Source of the DNA: an uncultured Bacteroidales bacterium
Lineage (GTDB): Bacteria; Bacteroidota; Bacteroidia; Bacteroidales; UBA932
Direction of reading: 5' to 3'
Assembly (NCBI GenBank): GCA_905233275.1
Contig: CAJODR010000010.1
Span: forward strand, 1 to 64,000
DNA length: 64,000 nucleotides
In this document: positions 1-8,743 of the stretch, piece by piece
How positions within the stretch are numbered: the first letter of the stretch is position 1
How the letters are laid out: each line of letters begins with the position of its first letter
Translations under genes and position numbers: made by a program
Notes under the pieces: generated by a model
Told to the model about the DNA's origin: nothing
Databases searched by the model: none
The model's input: only the letters and a program-made list of their open reading frames with translations

Positions 1-2
1 CT

Positions 3-1061
3 ATGATTGCCCTTCCTTCCATTGCTTTCGGGGGCTTCTCCGGTTCCGCAAAGGGTGTTACGGCCAGACAGGTCGGCGGCCGTAGCATCCTTTCGGTCCG
101 GTCCTGGCCTACAGGGCAGACCACAAGCGCCCAGGTCGTCCGCCGGGCATCGCTTTCCAAGATCACCAAATCCTACAAGACACTGACGGACTCCCAAATG
201 AAAGAGTGGGAGCGGCTGGCGGAGCACACCTCCGGCCAGTCTGTATTCGGGCAGAAGGCCCAGCTGACGGGAATCAATCTGTATGTCCGGCTCAACGCCA
301 ACAGAGTGATGGCCGGGGAAGCGGTGATTGCGGATGCTCCTGCAGCCGTGGTGGCCGCCCCCAACGTCCAGTACTCCGCCGTGTATGTCACTCCGTCCCT
401 GGTGGTATTCACCGGAATCAAGCACCAGTCCAGCCCTTACAAGCTGGTGGTGAAGATGTCTGCGCCCCAGAGCCCGGGGGTTTCCTCCGGATGGAGCAAG
501 ACGGTCATCATCTCCTCCGAAGTGGAGGAAGACTGGGGTGAGGCGGATGTGACGGAGTTCTACCTCAGGACCATAGGCGTAACTCCTGTAAAGGGGCAGA
601 AGGTGTTCATTGAGACTTACTGGATGGATACCTCAACCGGCTTCACCGGGCAGGTGTTCAAGGATTCCGTCATCGTTATTGGTGAGGATGAGGCACAGGG
701 TCTGGGCCGCAAGCGGGTGACCATGGACCGGCTGCTGCCGGAGCACGAGCAGCACGTGAGCGATATTGACGTGGACTTCTCCACGGGATCTCCTGTGGTG
801 CAGTTTGATTCCGTCTGCCTGGGCCACAGCAATGTGGCTTCCTCCTACGCCTACTTGGAGCAGGAACTTCCTGAAGAGCTGGTGGGTACTTCCTGGGCGC
901 TGGGACGTGCCATGGCGGAGGACGGGAAAATCAACGTCCAGTCCTATACCATCTGGCTCCGGGCCAAGTGGTATGACGACCCGGCCTATATCTGTTTCGC
1001 CCACAGGGGCGGTTCTTATGCAAAACCTACCGAGGTGTTCGGCCCCGGTGTAATCTACTAA
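3..1061 (+). CDS. Phage/prophage structural-like protein; N-terminus paralogous to ORF 2550..3269
   Basis: 352 aa ORF. N-terminus IPSIAFGGFSGSAKGVTA closely matches IPSIAFEEMSGSAKGVTA of 2550..3269. Shared pattern: K.LT..Q...W..LA......S.FG.KA...G.NL..RLN. Next to holin/spanin-like genes. Confidence 0.55.
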   Translation: MIALPSIAFGGFSGSAKGVTARQVGGRSILSVRSWPTGQTTSAQVVRRASLSKITKSYKTLTDSQMKEWERLAEHTSGQSVFGQKAQLTGINLYVRLNANRVMAGEAVIADAPAAVVAAPNVQYSAVYVTPSLVVFTGIKHQSSPYKLVVKMSAPQSPGVSSGWSKTVIISSEVEEDWGEADVTEFYLRTIGVTPVKGQKVFIETYWMDTSTGFTGQVFKDSVIVIGEDEAQGLGRKRVTMDRLLPEHEQHVSDIDVDFSTGSPVVQFDSVCLGHSNVASSYAYLEQELPEELVGTSWALGRAMAEDGKINVQSYTIWLRAKWYDDPAYICFAHRGGSYAKPTEVFGPGVIY

Positions 1062-1068
1062 AGCGGCC

Positions 1069-1809
1069 ATGAACTTCACTTCTACAGGTAACAACTTCGG
1101 GGCTGGGGCCATCGCCTTCAAGTCCCATCAGGAGGAGAATTATGTGGTCCTGAACGCCAAGTTCAGCTACCGCACGGATTCGCCGGAGTATCTGGCCGCC
1201 GATGTGCTGGAAATCTACGTTCCCGACCTCAGCATCGAGCGCAGTGCCGTCACCGGCGTGATGATGCGTTTCATCGACCGCAGGACCTTCTCAAGCCGTA
1301 CCTATTCCTATGACGGAGGCACCGTCCTCAAGTCCTGGATCAAGGACAAGAATACGCTCTGCATCGAGAAGCTTACCAACTTCGATGACAAGGGCGAAAT
1401 TATCATCTACGTCCAGGCCCTCTACACCATGCTCGGCCGCAGCGGCAATCCCATCCGGGGTACCATGACCCGGCTGGAGTTCAGTCAGGAGACGCAATAT
1501 CTCCGCTGGAACTATGACAGCCTCTGTGTCATCTTCGACCACTGGGTGTTCCTGCACATGGAGTTCAGCAGTTGTTCCTACGCCTACCGGGATCTTCCTT
1601 GGGAGTGCAATATGGACAATTTCCCGAAGGACGTGGCGGCGGACGTTCCGTTCCCCGGCGGCTCCAACCAGTTCAACCCTTCCGTGAATGGGATGAGTGA
1701 GGCACATATCGAGAACGGGGTCTTCACCTGTCAGGAACGGGAGCTGGGATTCGATAGCACCGGCTACGATCCGTTCATTTTTGCTTATCTGGTGAGAGAC
1801 AATGAATAA
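1069..1809 (+). CDS. Hypothetical protein, probably phage-associated
   Basis: 246 aa ORF 7 bp after the previous gene, same strand. Next gene overlaps its stop (ATGAATAA). Confidence 0.5.
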   Translation: MNFTSTGNNFGAGAIAFKSHQEENYVVLNAKFSYRTDSPEYLAADVLEIYVPDLSIERSAVTGVMMRFIDRRTFSSRTYSYDGGTVLKSWIKDKNTLCIEKLTNFDDKGEIIIYVQALYTMLGRSGNPIRGTMTRLEFSQETQYLRWNYDSLCVIFDHWVFLHMEFSSCSYAYRDLPWECNMDNFPKDVAADVPFPGGSNQFNPSVNGMSEAHIENGVFTCQERELGFDSTGYDPFIFAYLVRDNE

Positions 1810-2071
1810 GAAGAAGCATATTGAACTCACGCGCCTGCAGGGAGCCATCGCCATCGCCAGTTTCAGCGCTGGTGTCCTCATAGCGGCCGTGTGCCTGTTC
1901 TTCATCCCGCCGCTGGGAGAGATTGCCTCTTCCGCCATCAGCATTGTCTCGGAGCTGCTGGTCCTCTGCGGGGCCATCCTGGGCGTGAAAGCATCCTACG
2001 ATACCAAGTTCCGCAAGTTCCAGGCAGAACTGGACCAGGTCATTGAAAACGAAAAGAAATCCTCAGACTAA
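1802..2071 (+). CDS. Holin-like small membrane protein
   Basis: 89 aa with two hydrophobic segments (GAIAIASFSAGVLIAAVCLFFIP, IVSELLVLCGAILGV) and a charged C-terminus. Located just before a spanin-like gene. Confidence 0.5.
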   Translation: MNKKKHIELTRLQGAIAIASFSAGVLIAAVCLFFIPPLGEIASSAISIVSELLVLCGAILGVKASYDTKFRKFQAELDQVIENEKKSSD

Positions 2072-2079
2072 ACCCAAGC

Positions 2080-2553
2080 ATGAAACCCTCCGCCTTCTTT
2101 GCCATACTTGTTTGTCTCACCGCTTGCGGTACTGCCCGGCCCGTTCTGGACCGGGACAGTACCAGGGTGGAGGTGAAGGTCGTGGAGAAGCTGGTCCGCG
2201 ACACCGCCTGGGTGGAGCTTCCGGTCATCGTGGAGAAGGTGGCCACCTTTGACACTGCCTCCGTACTGGAGAATAAATACGCCAAATCCGAGGCTTCCGT
2301 CTCCGGAGGAGTACTTACTCATTCGCTCTCTACAAAGCCCGTCAGGGAGCCCGTAACCGTCGAATACAAAGAAATCGTGCGGGATTCCATCATATACCGG
2401 GACCGGGTGGTCACACAGACCGTTGAGGTGGAGAAGAAACTCACCCCGTGGCAGTCCTTCAAGATGAAGGCCGGTGGCATTTTCCTGTTGCTATTACTTA
2501 CAGCTGTAATACTATTCCTTATTTCCAAAACCTTAAAACTTAAACTCTTATGA
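2080..2553 (+). CDS. Putative unimolecular spanin (u-spanin)-like lipoprotein with C-terminal TM segment
   Basis: 157 aa. N-terminal signal with lipobox-like LTAC, long hydrophilic/coiled periplasmic-like region, C-terminal TM (GGIFLLLLLTAVILFLI). Directly after the holin-like ORF. Confidence 0.5.
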   Translation: MKPSAFFAILVCLTACGTARPVLDRDSTRVEVKVVEKLVRDTAWVELPVIVEKVATFDTASVLENKYAKSEASVSGGVLTHSLSTKPVREPVTVEYKEIVRDSIIYRDRVVTQTVEVEKKLTPWQSFKMKAGGIFLLLLLTAVILFLISKTLKLKLL

Positions 2554-3269
2554 AGTACATTCCTTCTATCGCATTCGAGGAGATGTCCGGCAGCGCCAAG
2601 GGCGTTACCGCGGCAAAGATGAAGAGTCGCAAGTACATCCGCAACCGCTCCGTGCGCACCTCTGACCAGGCCAAGGTCAAGGGCATTTTCAAGCAGCTCA
2701 CCTCCCAGTGGAAGAGCCTGACGCCCGCCCAGATCCTCGCCTGGAACAAGCTGGCCCTCTCGCAGGAAGGCCGCAGCGTCCTGGGCACCAAGGCCAAGAT
2801 CTCCGGCTCCAACCTGTTCACCCGCCTGAACTACTGGATTGTAGCCTGCGGCGGAACTGCCCTCGTGAATCCTCCGGCACTCGTCGGTGTGGAATCTCCC
2901 TCCAGCGCCACCGTGGTGGCCAGCGGGTCTGTCATGACCTTCAAGCTGGACCAAGACCTTCACGACAACGGCGGCATCTTCCTCGTCATCGAGGCCTCCG
3001 AAGGCCAGTCCAACGGTGTCTCCCGTGCCCACAACAAGGCCGTCTCCATCAAGATGGTGGAGGAGCCCAGCGACGCCGTCATCGACATCGCTGCGGACTA
3101 CATCGCCAAGCACGGTGCTCCCAACGCCGGCGCACCGAAGATCTTCTTCCGCTACTACTTCGTCAACAGCGCCACCGGCGAGAAATCCGGCACCATGCTG
3201 GCGGAGGTGAAGTGGACCGCAGACGGCGAGAACAGCAACGAGGGCGGAGACGACTCCGCCTCTGGCTAA
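2550..3269 (+). CDS. Phage/prophage structural-like protein with C-terminal Gly/Ser/Asp linker, ended by an in-frame TAA
   Basis: 239 aa ORF, ATGA-overlaps the spanin-like gene. N-terminal paralogy to 3..1061. Stop falls inside a low-complexity linker that continues in frame. Confidence 0.55.
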   Translation: MKYIPSIAFEEMSGSAKGVTAAKMKSRKYIRNRSVRTSDQAKVKGIFKQLTSQWKSLTPAQILAWNKLALSQEGRSVLGTKAKISGSNLFTRLNYWIVACGGTALVNPPALVGVESPSSATVVASGSVMTFKLDQDLHDNGGIFLVIEASEGQSNGVSRAHNKAVSIKMVEEPSDAVIDIAADYIAKHGAPNAGAPKIFFRYYFVNSATGEKSGTMLAEVKWTADGENSNEGGDDSASG

Positions 3270-3635
3270 GGCAGCGACTCTGGTACCAATACCGGAGGTG
3301 ACTCCGGCAGCTCCACGGAGCCCACGACGCAGCCTGAGACCGGAGGTGATTCCGGCAGCGGGTCTGGTGGAAACAGCGATTCCAGCACCACTACCGTAGA
3401 AGCGCCGGTCATTTCTGTGGCTTCCGGTAACTTCTCAGACACCGGAATCCAGATTACCGGTCCTGAGGGCGCAAGTATTTACTACACGACCGACGGCTCC
3501 ACGCCTACCATCAATGACCAACTGTATAGCGAACCGTTCAATTTCTCCGGTAATGGCACTGTAAAGGCCATCGCCGTCAAGAACGGCCACTTCAGCGCGG
3601 TTGCTGAATTCTATGTCCAACAGCCTAACGATTAG
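3270..3635 (+). other. In-frame downstream extension of ORF 2550..3269: Gly/Ser linker plus chitobiase/FN3-like domain
   Basis: Frame 2550 continues after TAA with 121 open codons (GSDSGTNTGGDSGSSTEPTTQPETGGDSGSGSGGNSDSSTTTVEAPVISVASGNFSDTGIQITGPEGASIYYTTDGSTPT...) to a TAG at 3633-3635. YYTTDGSTPT is typical of CHB_HEX_C_1-like domains. Confidence 0.7.
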
Positions 3636-3673
3636 GCTTTACGTTCAGTTGGTCAACACCTACTCAAGCGTTA

Positions 3674-3703
3674 CCCCCGACAGGATGCCCTGCCGGGGGT
3701 TTC
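3674..3703 (+). terminator. Rho-independent-type terminator after the phage structural genes
   Basis: CCCCCG-A-CAGG-ATGC-CCTG-CCGGGGG hairpin followed by TTTC. Confidence 0.65.
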
Positions 3704-3792
3704 GTATATACTATATTGGGGGAGAACTATCCCGGAACGTCCCGCGAACGCGGCCGGAACGAGCCAGCGAATACGTCGCGGATTGTCAAGAA

Positions 3793-4394
3793 TCAACTTT
3801 CTTCCTGCTCTCGGCTCTTGACGTAGGCGATGATGCCGTCAACGTGAAGTTGGACAATGGCGGCTTTGCCTTCGTCGCTGAGGAGGAACTCCAGCGATTC
3901 CCGGCAGTCCATGAATCCGTTTTCCGTCAGGCAGCTTGCGCAGGCGGTTTTTTGGAGGATGGTGAAATTGCTTTCCTGGTCCGGATCTCCGTCGCTGTAG
4001 TCGAAGCGCATCTTGTGGCCGTGGAGGATTCGCGCTGCGGCCTGGCAGAGACAGTCGGCCAGCTTGTCTCCTGGCCTTTGGAAGTGTAGCAGCACCAGCC
4101 AGTCGCATTGTACCATTTGTCGCCACGGCCGGCAGCGTTTACGTGGATGGAAACCAGACAGACGTTCCGGCGGCCCAGCTCGGAGCAAAGGCGGTTGACT
4201 CTGCGGCAGCGCTCGGAGAGAGGAATGTCTTCATCTTCCGGGACCAGTAGGGAAGCGTAATAGTGTTGGGATTGGAGTTCGGCCACCACACGCCGGGCGA
4301 TTTCCCGGTTGTAGGACCATTCAAGGAGACGGCCGTCAGGGCTTCGCTTTCCTGCAGTTTCCCGGCCGTGTCCGTTGTCGATTAAGATTTTCAT
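3793..4394 (-). pseudogene. N-acetylmuramoyl-L-alanine amidase (Amidase_3-like endolysin), frameshifted
   Basis: First frame 4394->~4070: MKILIDNGHGRETAGKRSPDGRLLEWSYNREIARRV...VSIHVNAAG...YTSKGQ. Second frame ~4068->3793: GDKLADCLCQAA...DWSDGDP-like DYSDGDPDQESNFTILQKTACASCLTENGFMD. Joined by a -1 shift near 4066-4073. Confidence 0.8.
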
Positions 4395-4428
4395 AGGACA
4401 AGGTGTTTAGGTTGCAGGTCGGTGAAAA

Positions 4429-4459
4429 TTGCGATGACGGGAAAACTTTTGTAACTTTG
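4429..4459 (+). promoter_or_regulatory. Putative Bacteroidota promoter (-33 ATTG, -7 TAACTTTG)
   Basis: TAACTTTG at 4452-4459 matches TAnnTTTG. TTG at 4429-4431 with a 20 bp spacer. Confidence 0.45.
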
Positions 4460-4465
4460 CTCTCG

Positions 4466-4541
4466 AAGAAGCAGCCATCGGCTGTTCTTTAAAAATGCTT
4501 CGGCCTGAGAATACGCTGCGACAGCGCTCTCAGGCCTTTTG
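4466..4541 (+). ncRNA. Putative small RNA of about 75-80 nt ending in a hairpin terminator
   Basis: No coding potential. Hairpin CAGCC-ATC-GGCTG (4472-4484), then terminator-like GGCCTGAGA..CGCTG-CGA-CAGCG..TCTCAGGCC-TTTT (4502-4540), downstream of a TAnnTTTG box. Confidence 0.4.
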
Positions 4542-4558
4542 CGTGGCACCTGCAAAAT

Positions 4559-4580
4559 GTAGGCACTTTGTAGGCACTTT
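4559..4580. repeat. Two tandem 11-bp units GTAGGCACTTT
   Basis: GTAGGCACTTTGTAGGCACTTT read directly, between the sRNA-like segment and the tRNA. Confidence 0.8.
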
Positions 4581-4624
4581 TTAATAGCAAACCGCCTCCT
4601 ACGTGTGTAGAAGGCGGTTTTCTG

Positions 4625-4697
4625 TGGAGCATAGGAGAATCGAACTCCTGACCTTTTGAATGCCATTCAAACGCTCTACCAACTGAGCTAATACCCC
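4625..4697 (-). tRNA. tRNA-Ala (anticodon GGC)
   Basis: Minus strand GGGGTATTAGCTCAGTTGGTAGAGCGTTTGAATGGCATTCAAAAGGTCAGGAGTTCGATTCTCCTATGCTCCA. Full cloverleaf, loop ATGGCAT, and the G3:U70 alanine identity pair. Confidence 0.95.
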
Positions 4698-4746
4698 ATT
4701 TGCGGACTGCAAAGTTAGATAAAAGATTTGAATCCGCAAAAAATTT

Positions 4747-6537
4747 TTACATTCTTTCCGGAAGTTCTATGCCGAGGATGTCCATGGCGCTGCGGAGAAC
4801 TGCGGAAAGGGTGTCGATCAGCTGGAGGCGATAGCGGAGCACGGCCTGATCTTCCTCGCGGAGGATGGGAGTGTCGTGGTAATACTGATTGAACTCCTTG
4901 GCGAGGTCGTAGGCGTAGTTGGCTATGACGGCGGGGCTGAGGGCGGCGACGGCGTCGGAGATCTTGCCGGGATAGGCGGCGAGAATCTTCGTGAGGCGAA
5001 TTTCCTTCGGCGAAGGGGTCACGCCGGCGGAGATGTCCTTTGGCGAATAAGCTATACCGCTGTCAGCAGCCTTTCTCAGAATCGAACGGATGCGGGCGTG
5101 CGTGTACTGGATGAAGGGGCCGGTATTGCCGTTGAAGTCGATGGATTCCGCGGGGTTGAAGAGCATGGTCTTCCGAGGGTCCACCTTGATAATGAAGTAC
5201 TTTAAGGCACCGAGTCCAATCATGTGATACAGAGCATCTTTCTCTTCTTCAGAAAGATCATCGAGCTTGCCGCTTTCCTCGGAAGTTGCGCGGGCTTCGG
5301 CGTACATCTGGGCTATGAGATCGTCGGCGTCGACGACAGTGCCTTCGCGCGATTTCATCTTGCCTTCCGGGAGCTCGACCATGCCATACGAGAGGTGAAA
5401 AATCTGATCGCTCCAGGCGAATCCCAGTTTGGAGAGGATGAGCTTAAGCACCTGGAAGTGGTAATCCTGCTCATTCCCTACTACATAGATATGGGAATCC
5501 AGATGATAGCCGGAGAATCGCCTTTCGGCTGTGCCGAGGTCCTGGGTGATATACACCGAGGTGCCGTCGCCACGGAGGACGAGCTTGCGGTCGAGGCCGT
5601 CAGCGGTGAGGTCGCACCAGACGGAACCGTCGGGTTCGCGCTCAAAAACACCCTTTTCCAAACCGACCCTGACGAGCTCCTTGCCAAGAAGATACGTTTC
5701 GCTCTCCCGGTCAACCTTGTCGAAACTGATGCCGAGAGCCTTGTAGGTCTCGTCGAATCCGGCGAAGACCCAGCTGTTCATCATCTCCCAGAGTGCGCGG
5801 ACCTCCGGATCGCCCTGCTCCCACTTGACCAGCATCTCATGGGCAGCGACGATTGAAGGGGCCTTTTTCTTGGCCTCGTCCTCACTCATGCCGCCTGCAA
5901 CCAGCTCCGCCACTTCCGCCTTGTACATCTTGTCGAATGCCACGTAGCAGTCGCCGACCAGATGGTCGCCCTTGACGCCGGCCGACTCGGGAGTCTTGCC
6001 GTCAAACAGCTTCTGCCAGGCGTACATGGACTTGCAGATATGGACTCCGCGGTCGTTGACGAGGGTCACCTTGATGACCTCATTGCCGCCGGCCTTGAGA
6101 AGGCGCGAGACGCTGTCACCGAGGAGATTGTTGCGAATGTGGCCGAGATGGAGGGGCTTGGTGGTATTGGGCGAGGAGAATTCGACCATCACGCGCTTTC
6201 CCGTCGGGGCCAGCTGGCCGAATGAAGGGTCGGACGCAATGCCGGAGAGAACCTCGTTCCAGTAGACACCGGAGAACGACAGGTTGAGGAATCCCTTGAC
6301 GCAGTTGAACGCCGCAATCTCGGGGACATTGCCTACCAGCCACTCCCCTATCGCGTTTCCGGTAGCCTCGGGGGCCGCGTGGGATATCTTCAGGAGGGGG
6401 AATACGACGAGCGTGTAATCGCCTTCGAATTCCTTTCGCGTCGTCTGCACCTGAATGGACGCAGGGTCGATGCTGACACCGTAAAGGGCCTGGATTGCTC
6501 CGGCCCCTTTCTCGCTGATAAACTGCTCTGCCGTCAT
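4747..6537 (-). CDS. argS: Arginyl-tRNA synthetase
   Basis: 596 aa with [25 protein letters not shown] (HIGH motif) and a typical ArgRS C-terminus. Confidence 0.97.
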   Translation of the reverse strand: MTAEQFISEKGAGAIQALYGVSIDPASIQVQTTRKEFEGDYTLVVFPLLKISHAAPEATGNAIGEWLVGNVPEIAAFNCVKGFLNLSFSGVYWNEVLSGIASDPSFGQLAPTGKRVMVEFSSPNTTKPLHLGHIRNNLLGDSVSRLLKAGGNEVIKVTLVNDRGVHICKSMYAWQKLFDGKTPESAGVKGDHLVGDCYVAFDKMYKAEVAELVAGGMSEDEAKKKAPSIVAAHEMLVKWEQGDPEVRALWEMMNSWVFAGFDETYKALGISFDKVDRESETYLLGKELVRVGLEKGVFEREPDGSVWCDLTADGLDRKLVLRGDGTSVYITQDLGTAERRFSGYHLDSHIYVVGNEQDYHFQVLKLILSKLGFAWSDQIFHLSYGMVELPEGKMKSREGTVVDADDLIAQMYAEARATSEESGKLDDLSEEEKDALYHMIGLGALKYFIIKVDPRKTMLFNPAESIDFNGNTGPFIQYTHARIRSILRKAADSGIAYSPKDISAGVTPSPKEIRLTKILAAYPGKISDAVAALSPAVIANYAYDLAKEFNQYYHDTPILREEDQAVLRYRLQLIDTLSAVLRSAMDILGIELPERM

Positions 6538-7394
6538 CCCAGATAGGCTTTAAGGAGTTTGCTTCTGGAAGGGCTCTTGAGACGGCGGATCGCCTTCTCC
6601 TTGATCTGGCGGACACGTTCGCGGGTAAGCCCGAACCGCTCGCCGATCTCTTCGAGGGTCATTTCCTGGCAACCTATGCCGAAGAACGACTTCACAATCT
6701 CCCTCTCACGGTCTGTGAGTGTGGAAAGGGCGCGGTCGATCTCGGTGTTGAGGGATTCGTTGACGAGTCCCTTGTCCGCCATAGGCGAATCATCATTCGG
6801 GAGAACGTCAAGAAGACTGTTGTCCTCGCCCTCGACGAAGGGGGCGTCGACGCTGACGTGACGGCCGCTCACGCGGAGTGTATCGGAAATCTTGTCCTTG
6901 GGGACATCGATCATCTCGGAGAGCTCCTCACTGGAAGGCTGACGCTCGTACTCCTGCTCGAACTTGGAGAGAGCCTTGTTGATCTTGTTGAGCGAACCCA
7001 CCTGGTTGAGGGGGAGACGCACGATACGGCTCTGCTCGGCGAGCGCCTGCAGGATCGACTGACGGATCCACCACACCGCATAGGAGATGAATTTGAATCC
7101 GCGAGTCTCGTCGAATTTCTCAGCGGCCTTGATGAGGCCGAGGTTGCCCTCGTTGATCAGGTCGGGGAGGCTGAGGCCCTGGTTCTGGTACTGCTTTGCG
7201 ACGGAGACGACAAAACGCAGGTTGGCCCTCGTGAGTTTTTCGAGGGCCTGCTGGTCGCCTTTGCGGATACGCTGGGCGAGTTCGACTTCTTCTTCAGGGG
7301 AGACCAACTCTTCGCGGCCGATTTCCTGGAGGTATTTGTCCAGGGACGCGCTCTCGCGGTTGGTGATCGATTTTGTAATCTTTAACTGTCTCAT
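6534..7394 (-). CDS. rpoD: RNA polymerase sigma factor RpoD (SigA family)
   Basis: 286 aa with regions 1.2-4.2: [76 protein letters not shown]. Confidence 0.96.
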   Translation of the reverse strand: MRQLKITKSITNRESASLDKYLQEIGREELVSPEEEVELAQRIRKGDQQALEKLTRANLRFVVSVAKQYQNQGLSLPDLINEGNLGLIKAAEKFDETRGFKFISYAVWWIRQSILQALAEQSRIVRLPLNQVGSLNKINKALSKFEQEYERQPSSEELSEMIDVPKDKISDTLRVSGRHVSVDAPFVEGEDNSLLDVLPNDDSPMADKGLVNESLNTEIDRALSTLTDREREIVKSFFGIGCQEMTLEEIGERFGLTRERVRQIKEKAIRRLKSPSRSKLLKAYLG

Positions 7395-8575
7395 ATGTTA
7401 TTCGTAGCACTCTCGAGGAATTCTACGGGGAGAGTGAGCTGGCGGCCGTCGCGCAGGACCGTTATTTCGGCCTTGTCGCCGGGGTGATAGGAATTGATGA
7501 CAACCTGGAGTGCAGATGCGTCCCTGATATCCTGTCCGTCCACTTTGATGAGAATGTCGCCTGCCTTGATGCCGGCCTTCTCAGCTGCGCTTCCCTTGGA
7601 AACCTCGCTAATATATACGCCGGTCGAGGAAGAAAGTTTCATTTCTTCAGCAACTTTTTCATCTACAGTCATCATACGTACGCCGAGAACAGCGCGACGG
7701 ACCTTGCCGTACTGGAGGAGATCGCCTGTAATCTTCTTGACAATATTGACGGGAACCGCGAATGAATAACCGGCATACTGGCCAGTCTGGGATATGATGG
7801 CTGTGTTGATACCTACGAGTTCTCCTGTCTTGTTGACGAGGGCGCCGCCACTGTTGCCGGGATTGACGGCAGCATCGGTCTGGATGAAGGATTCGACCTT
7901 GAACTGGCCGGTGTAGTTGGGCATGCTGCGGCCTTTGGCGCTGACGATACCGGCGGTAATTGTGGAGCGGAGATCGAAGGGGCTGCCGATTGCGAGGACC
8001 CATTCGCCGAGGCGGAGATCGTCGCTGTCGCCGAACGGAATAGGCTTGAGTCCGCCTGCTTCGATCTTGAGGAGGGCGATGTCGGTGGCGGGATCCCTGC
8101 CGACGAGGGTGGCCTCATGCGTGGTATTGTCATTCAGGACCACCTCGATCTTGGTAGCGCCGTCGATGACGTGGTTGTTGGTGACAATGTAGCCGTCCTG
8201 GCTGATGATGACTCCGGAGCCGCTGGCCTGGGCCTCCATGATCTGGGGAATTGACTGCCCGCCGAAGAACAGGTCGAGGAAGGGATCGTTGTACATCATC
8301 TGGGTCTGGGACTGGACTGTCACCTTGACATATACTACTGCGTCGACGGCATTTTCGGCAGCGTATGTGAAGTCCGGATATTCGCTGGCGGAGAGGTTGA
8401 CGGTGCGGTATTCGACGCCGCCGGAGGCTGCGTCAGGCACGACTGAATCCTGCCCGGAAGCGGTATTAACGGTATTGGAACGATTTGAAAGGTTGTTTAC
8501 GAGGAGCGCCACACCTGCGCTGGCAAGAACTGAAAGACCGACTGTGAGGACGATTGTCCAAATGCTTTTTTTCAT
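7391..8575 (-). CDS. HtrA/DegP-family serine protease (trypsin-like plus PDZ)
   Basis: Start placed at [10 protein letters not shown] (signal/TM). [29 protein letters not shown] (catalytic Ser), C-terminal PDZ region. Confidence 0.93.
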   Translation of the reverse strand: MKKSIWTIVLTVGLSVLASAGVALLVNNLSNRSNTVNTASGQDSVVPDAASGGVEYRTVNLSASEYPDFTYAAENAVDAVVYVKVTVQSQTQMMYNDPFLDLFFGGQSIPQIMEAQASGSGVIISQDGYIVTNNHVIDGATKIEVVLNDNTTHEATLVGRDPATDIALLKIEAGGLKPIPFGDSDDLRLGEWVLAIGSPFDLRSTITAGIVSAKGRSMPNYTGQFKVESFIQTDAAVNPGNSGGALVNKTGELVGINTAIISQTGQYAGYSFAVPVNIVKKITGDLLQYGKVRRAVLGVRMMTVDEKVAEEMKLSSSTGVYISEVSKGSAAEKAGIKAGDILIKVDGQDIRDASALQVVINSYHPGDKAEITVLRDGRQLTLPVEFLESATNNI

Positions 8576-8689
8576 ACTCTTTAACAAAATTAGGTTTGTG
8601 TCCTTTGACACGTTTTTTCCGCTGACTGGTAAAATCAAAAGCTGTGCCAAAAAATCAGCCGTCAATTTCTCTTTTCAAGAAATAATTGT

Positions 8690-8697
8690 TATCTTTG
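8690..8697 (+). promoter_or_regulatory. -7 element (TATCTTTG) upstream of dnaN
   Basis: Matches TAnnTTTG, 47 bp before the dnaN ATG. Confidence 0.4.
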
Positions 8698-8743
8698 AGG
8701 ACGAAAGTTTTTTTAAGGAAAGAAACAATAAAAATATACCGAT

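Noticed and set aside
2319-3113. 264-aa minus-strand ORF opposite the phage structural gene
   Set aside because: Antisense shadow. The plus-strand paralogy between 3..1061 and 2550..3269 shows which strand codes.
3-3635. Global stop-codon reassignment in the phage genes
   Set aside because: Neighbouring ORFs end normally at TAA, TGA and TAG, and only one linker stop is odd. Local readthrough or mutation is simpler.
4391-4666. 91-aa minus ORF (MAFKRSGVRFSYAPQKTAF...)
   Set aside because: Overlaps tRNA-Ala and its downstream region; this is a well-known false peptide from tRNA-overlapping reading frames.
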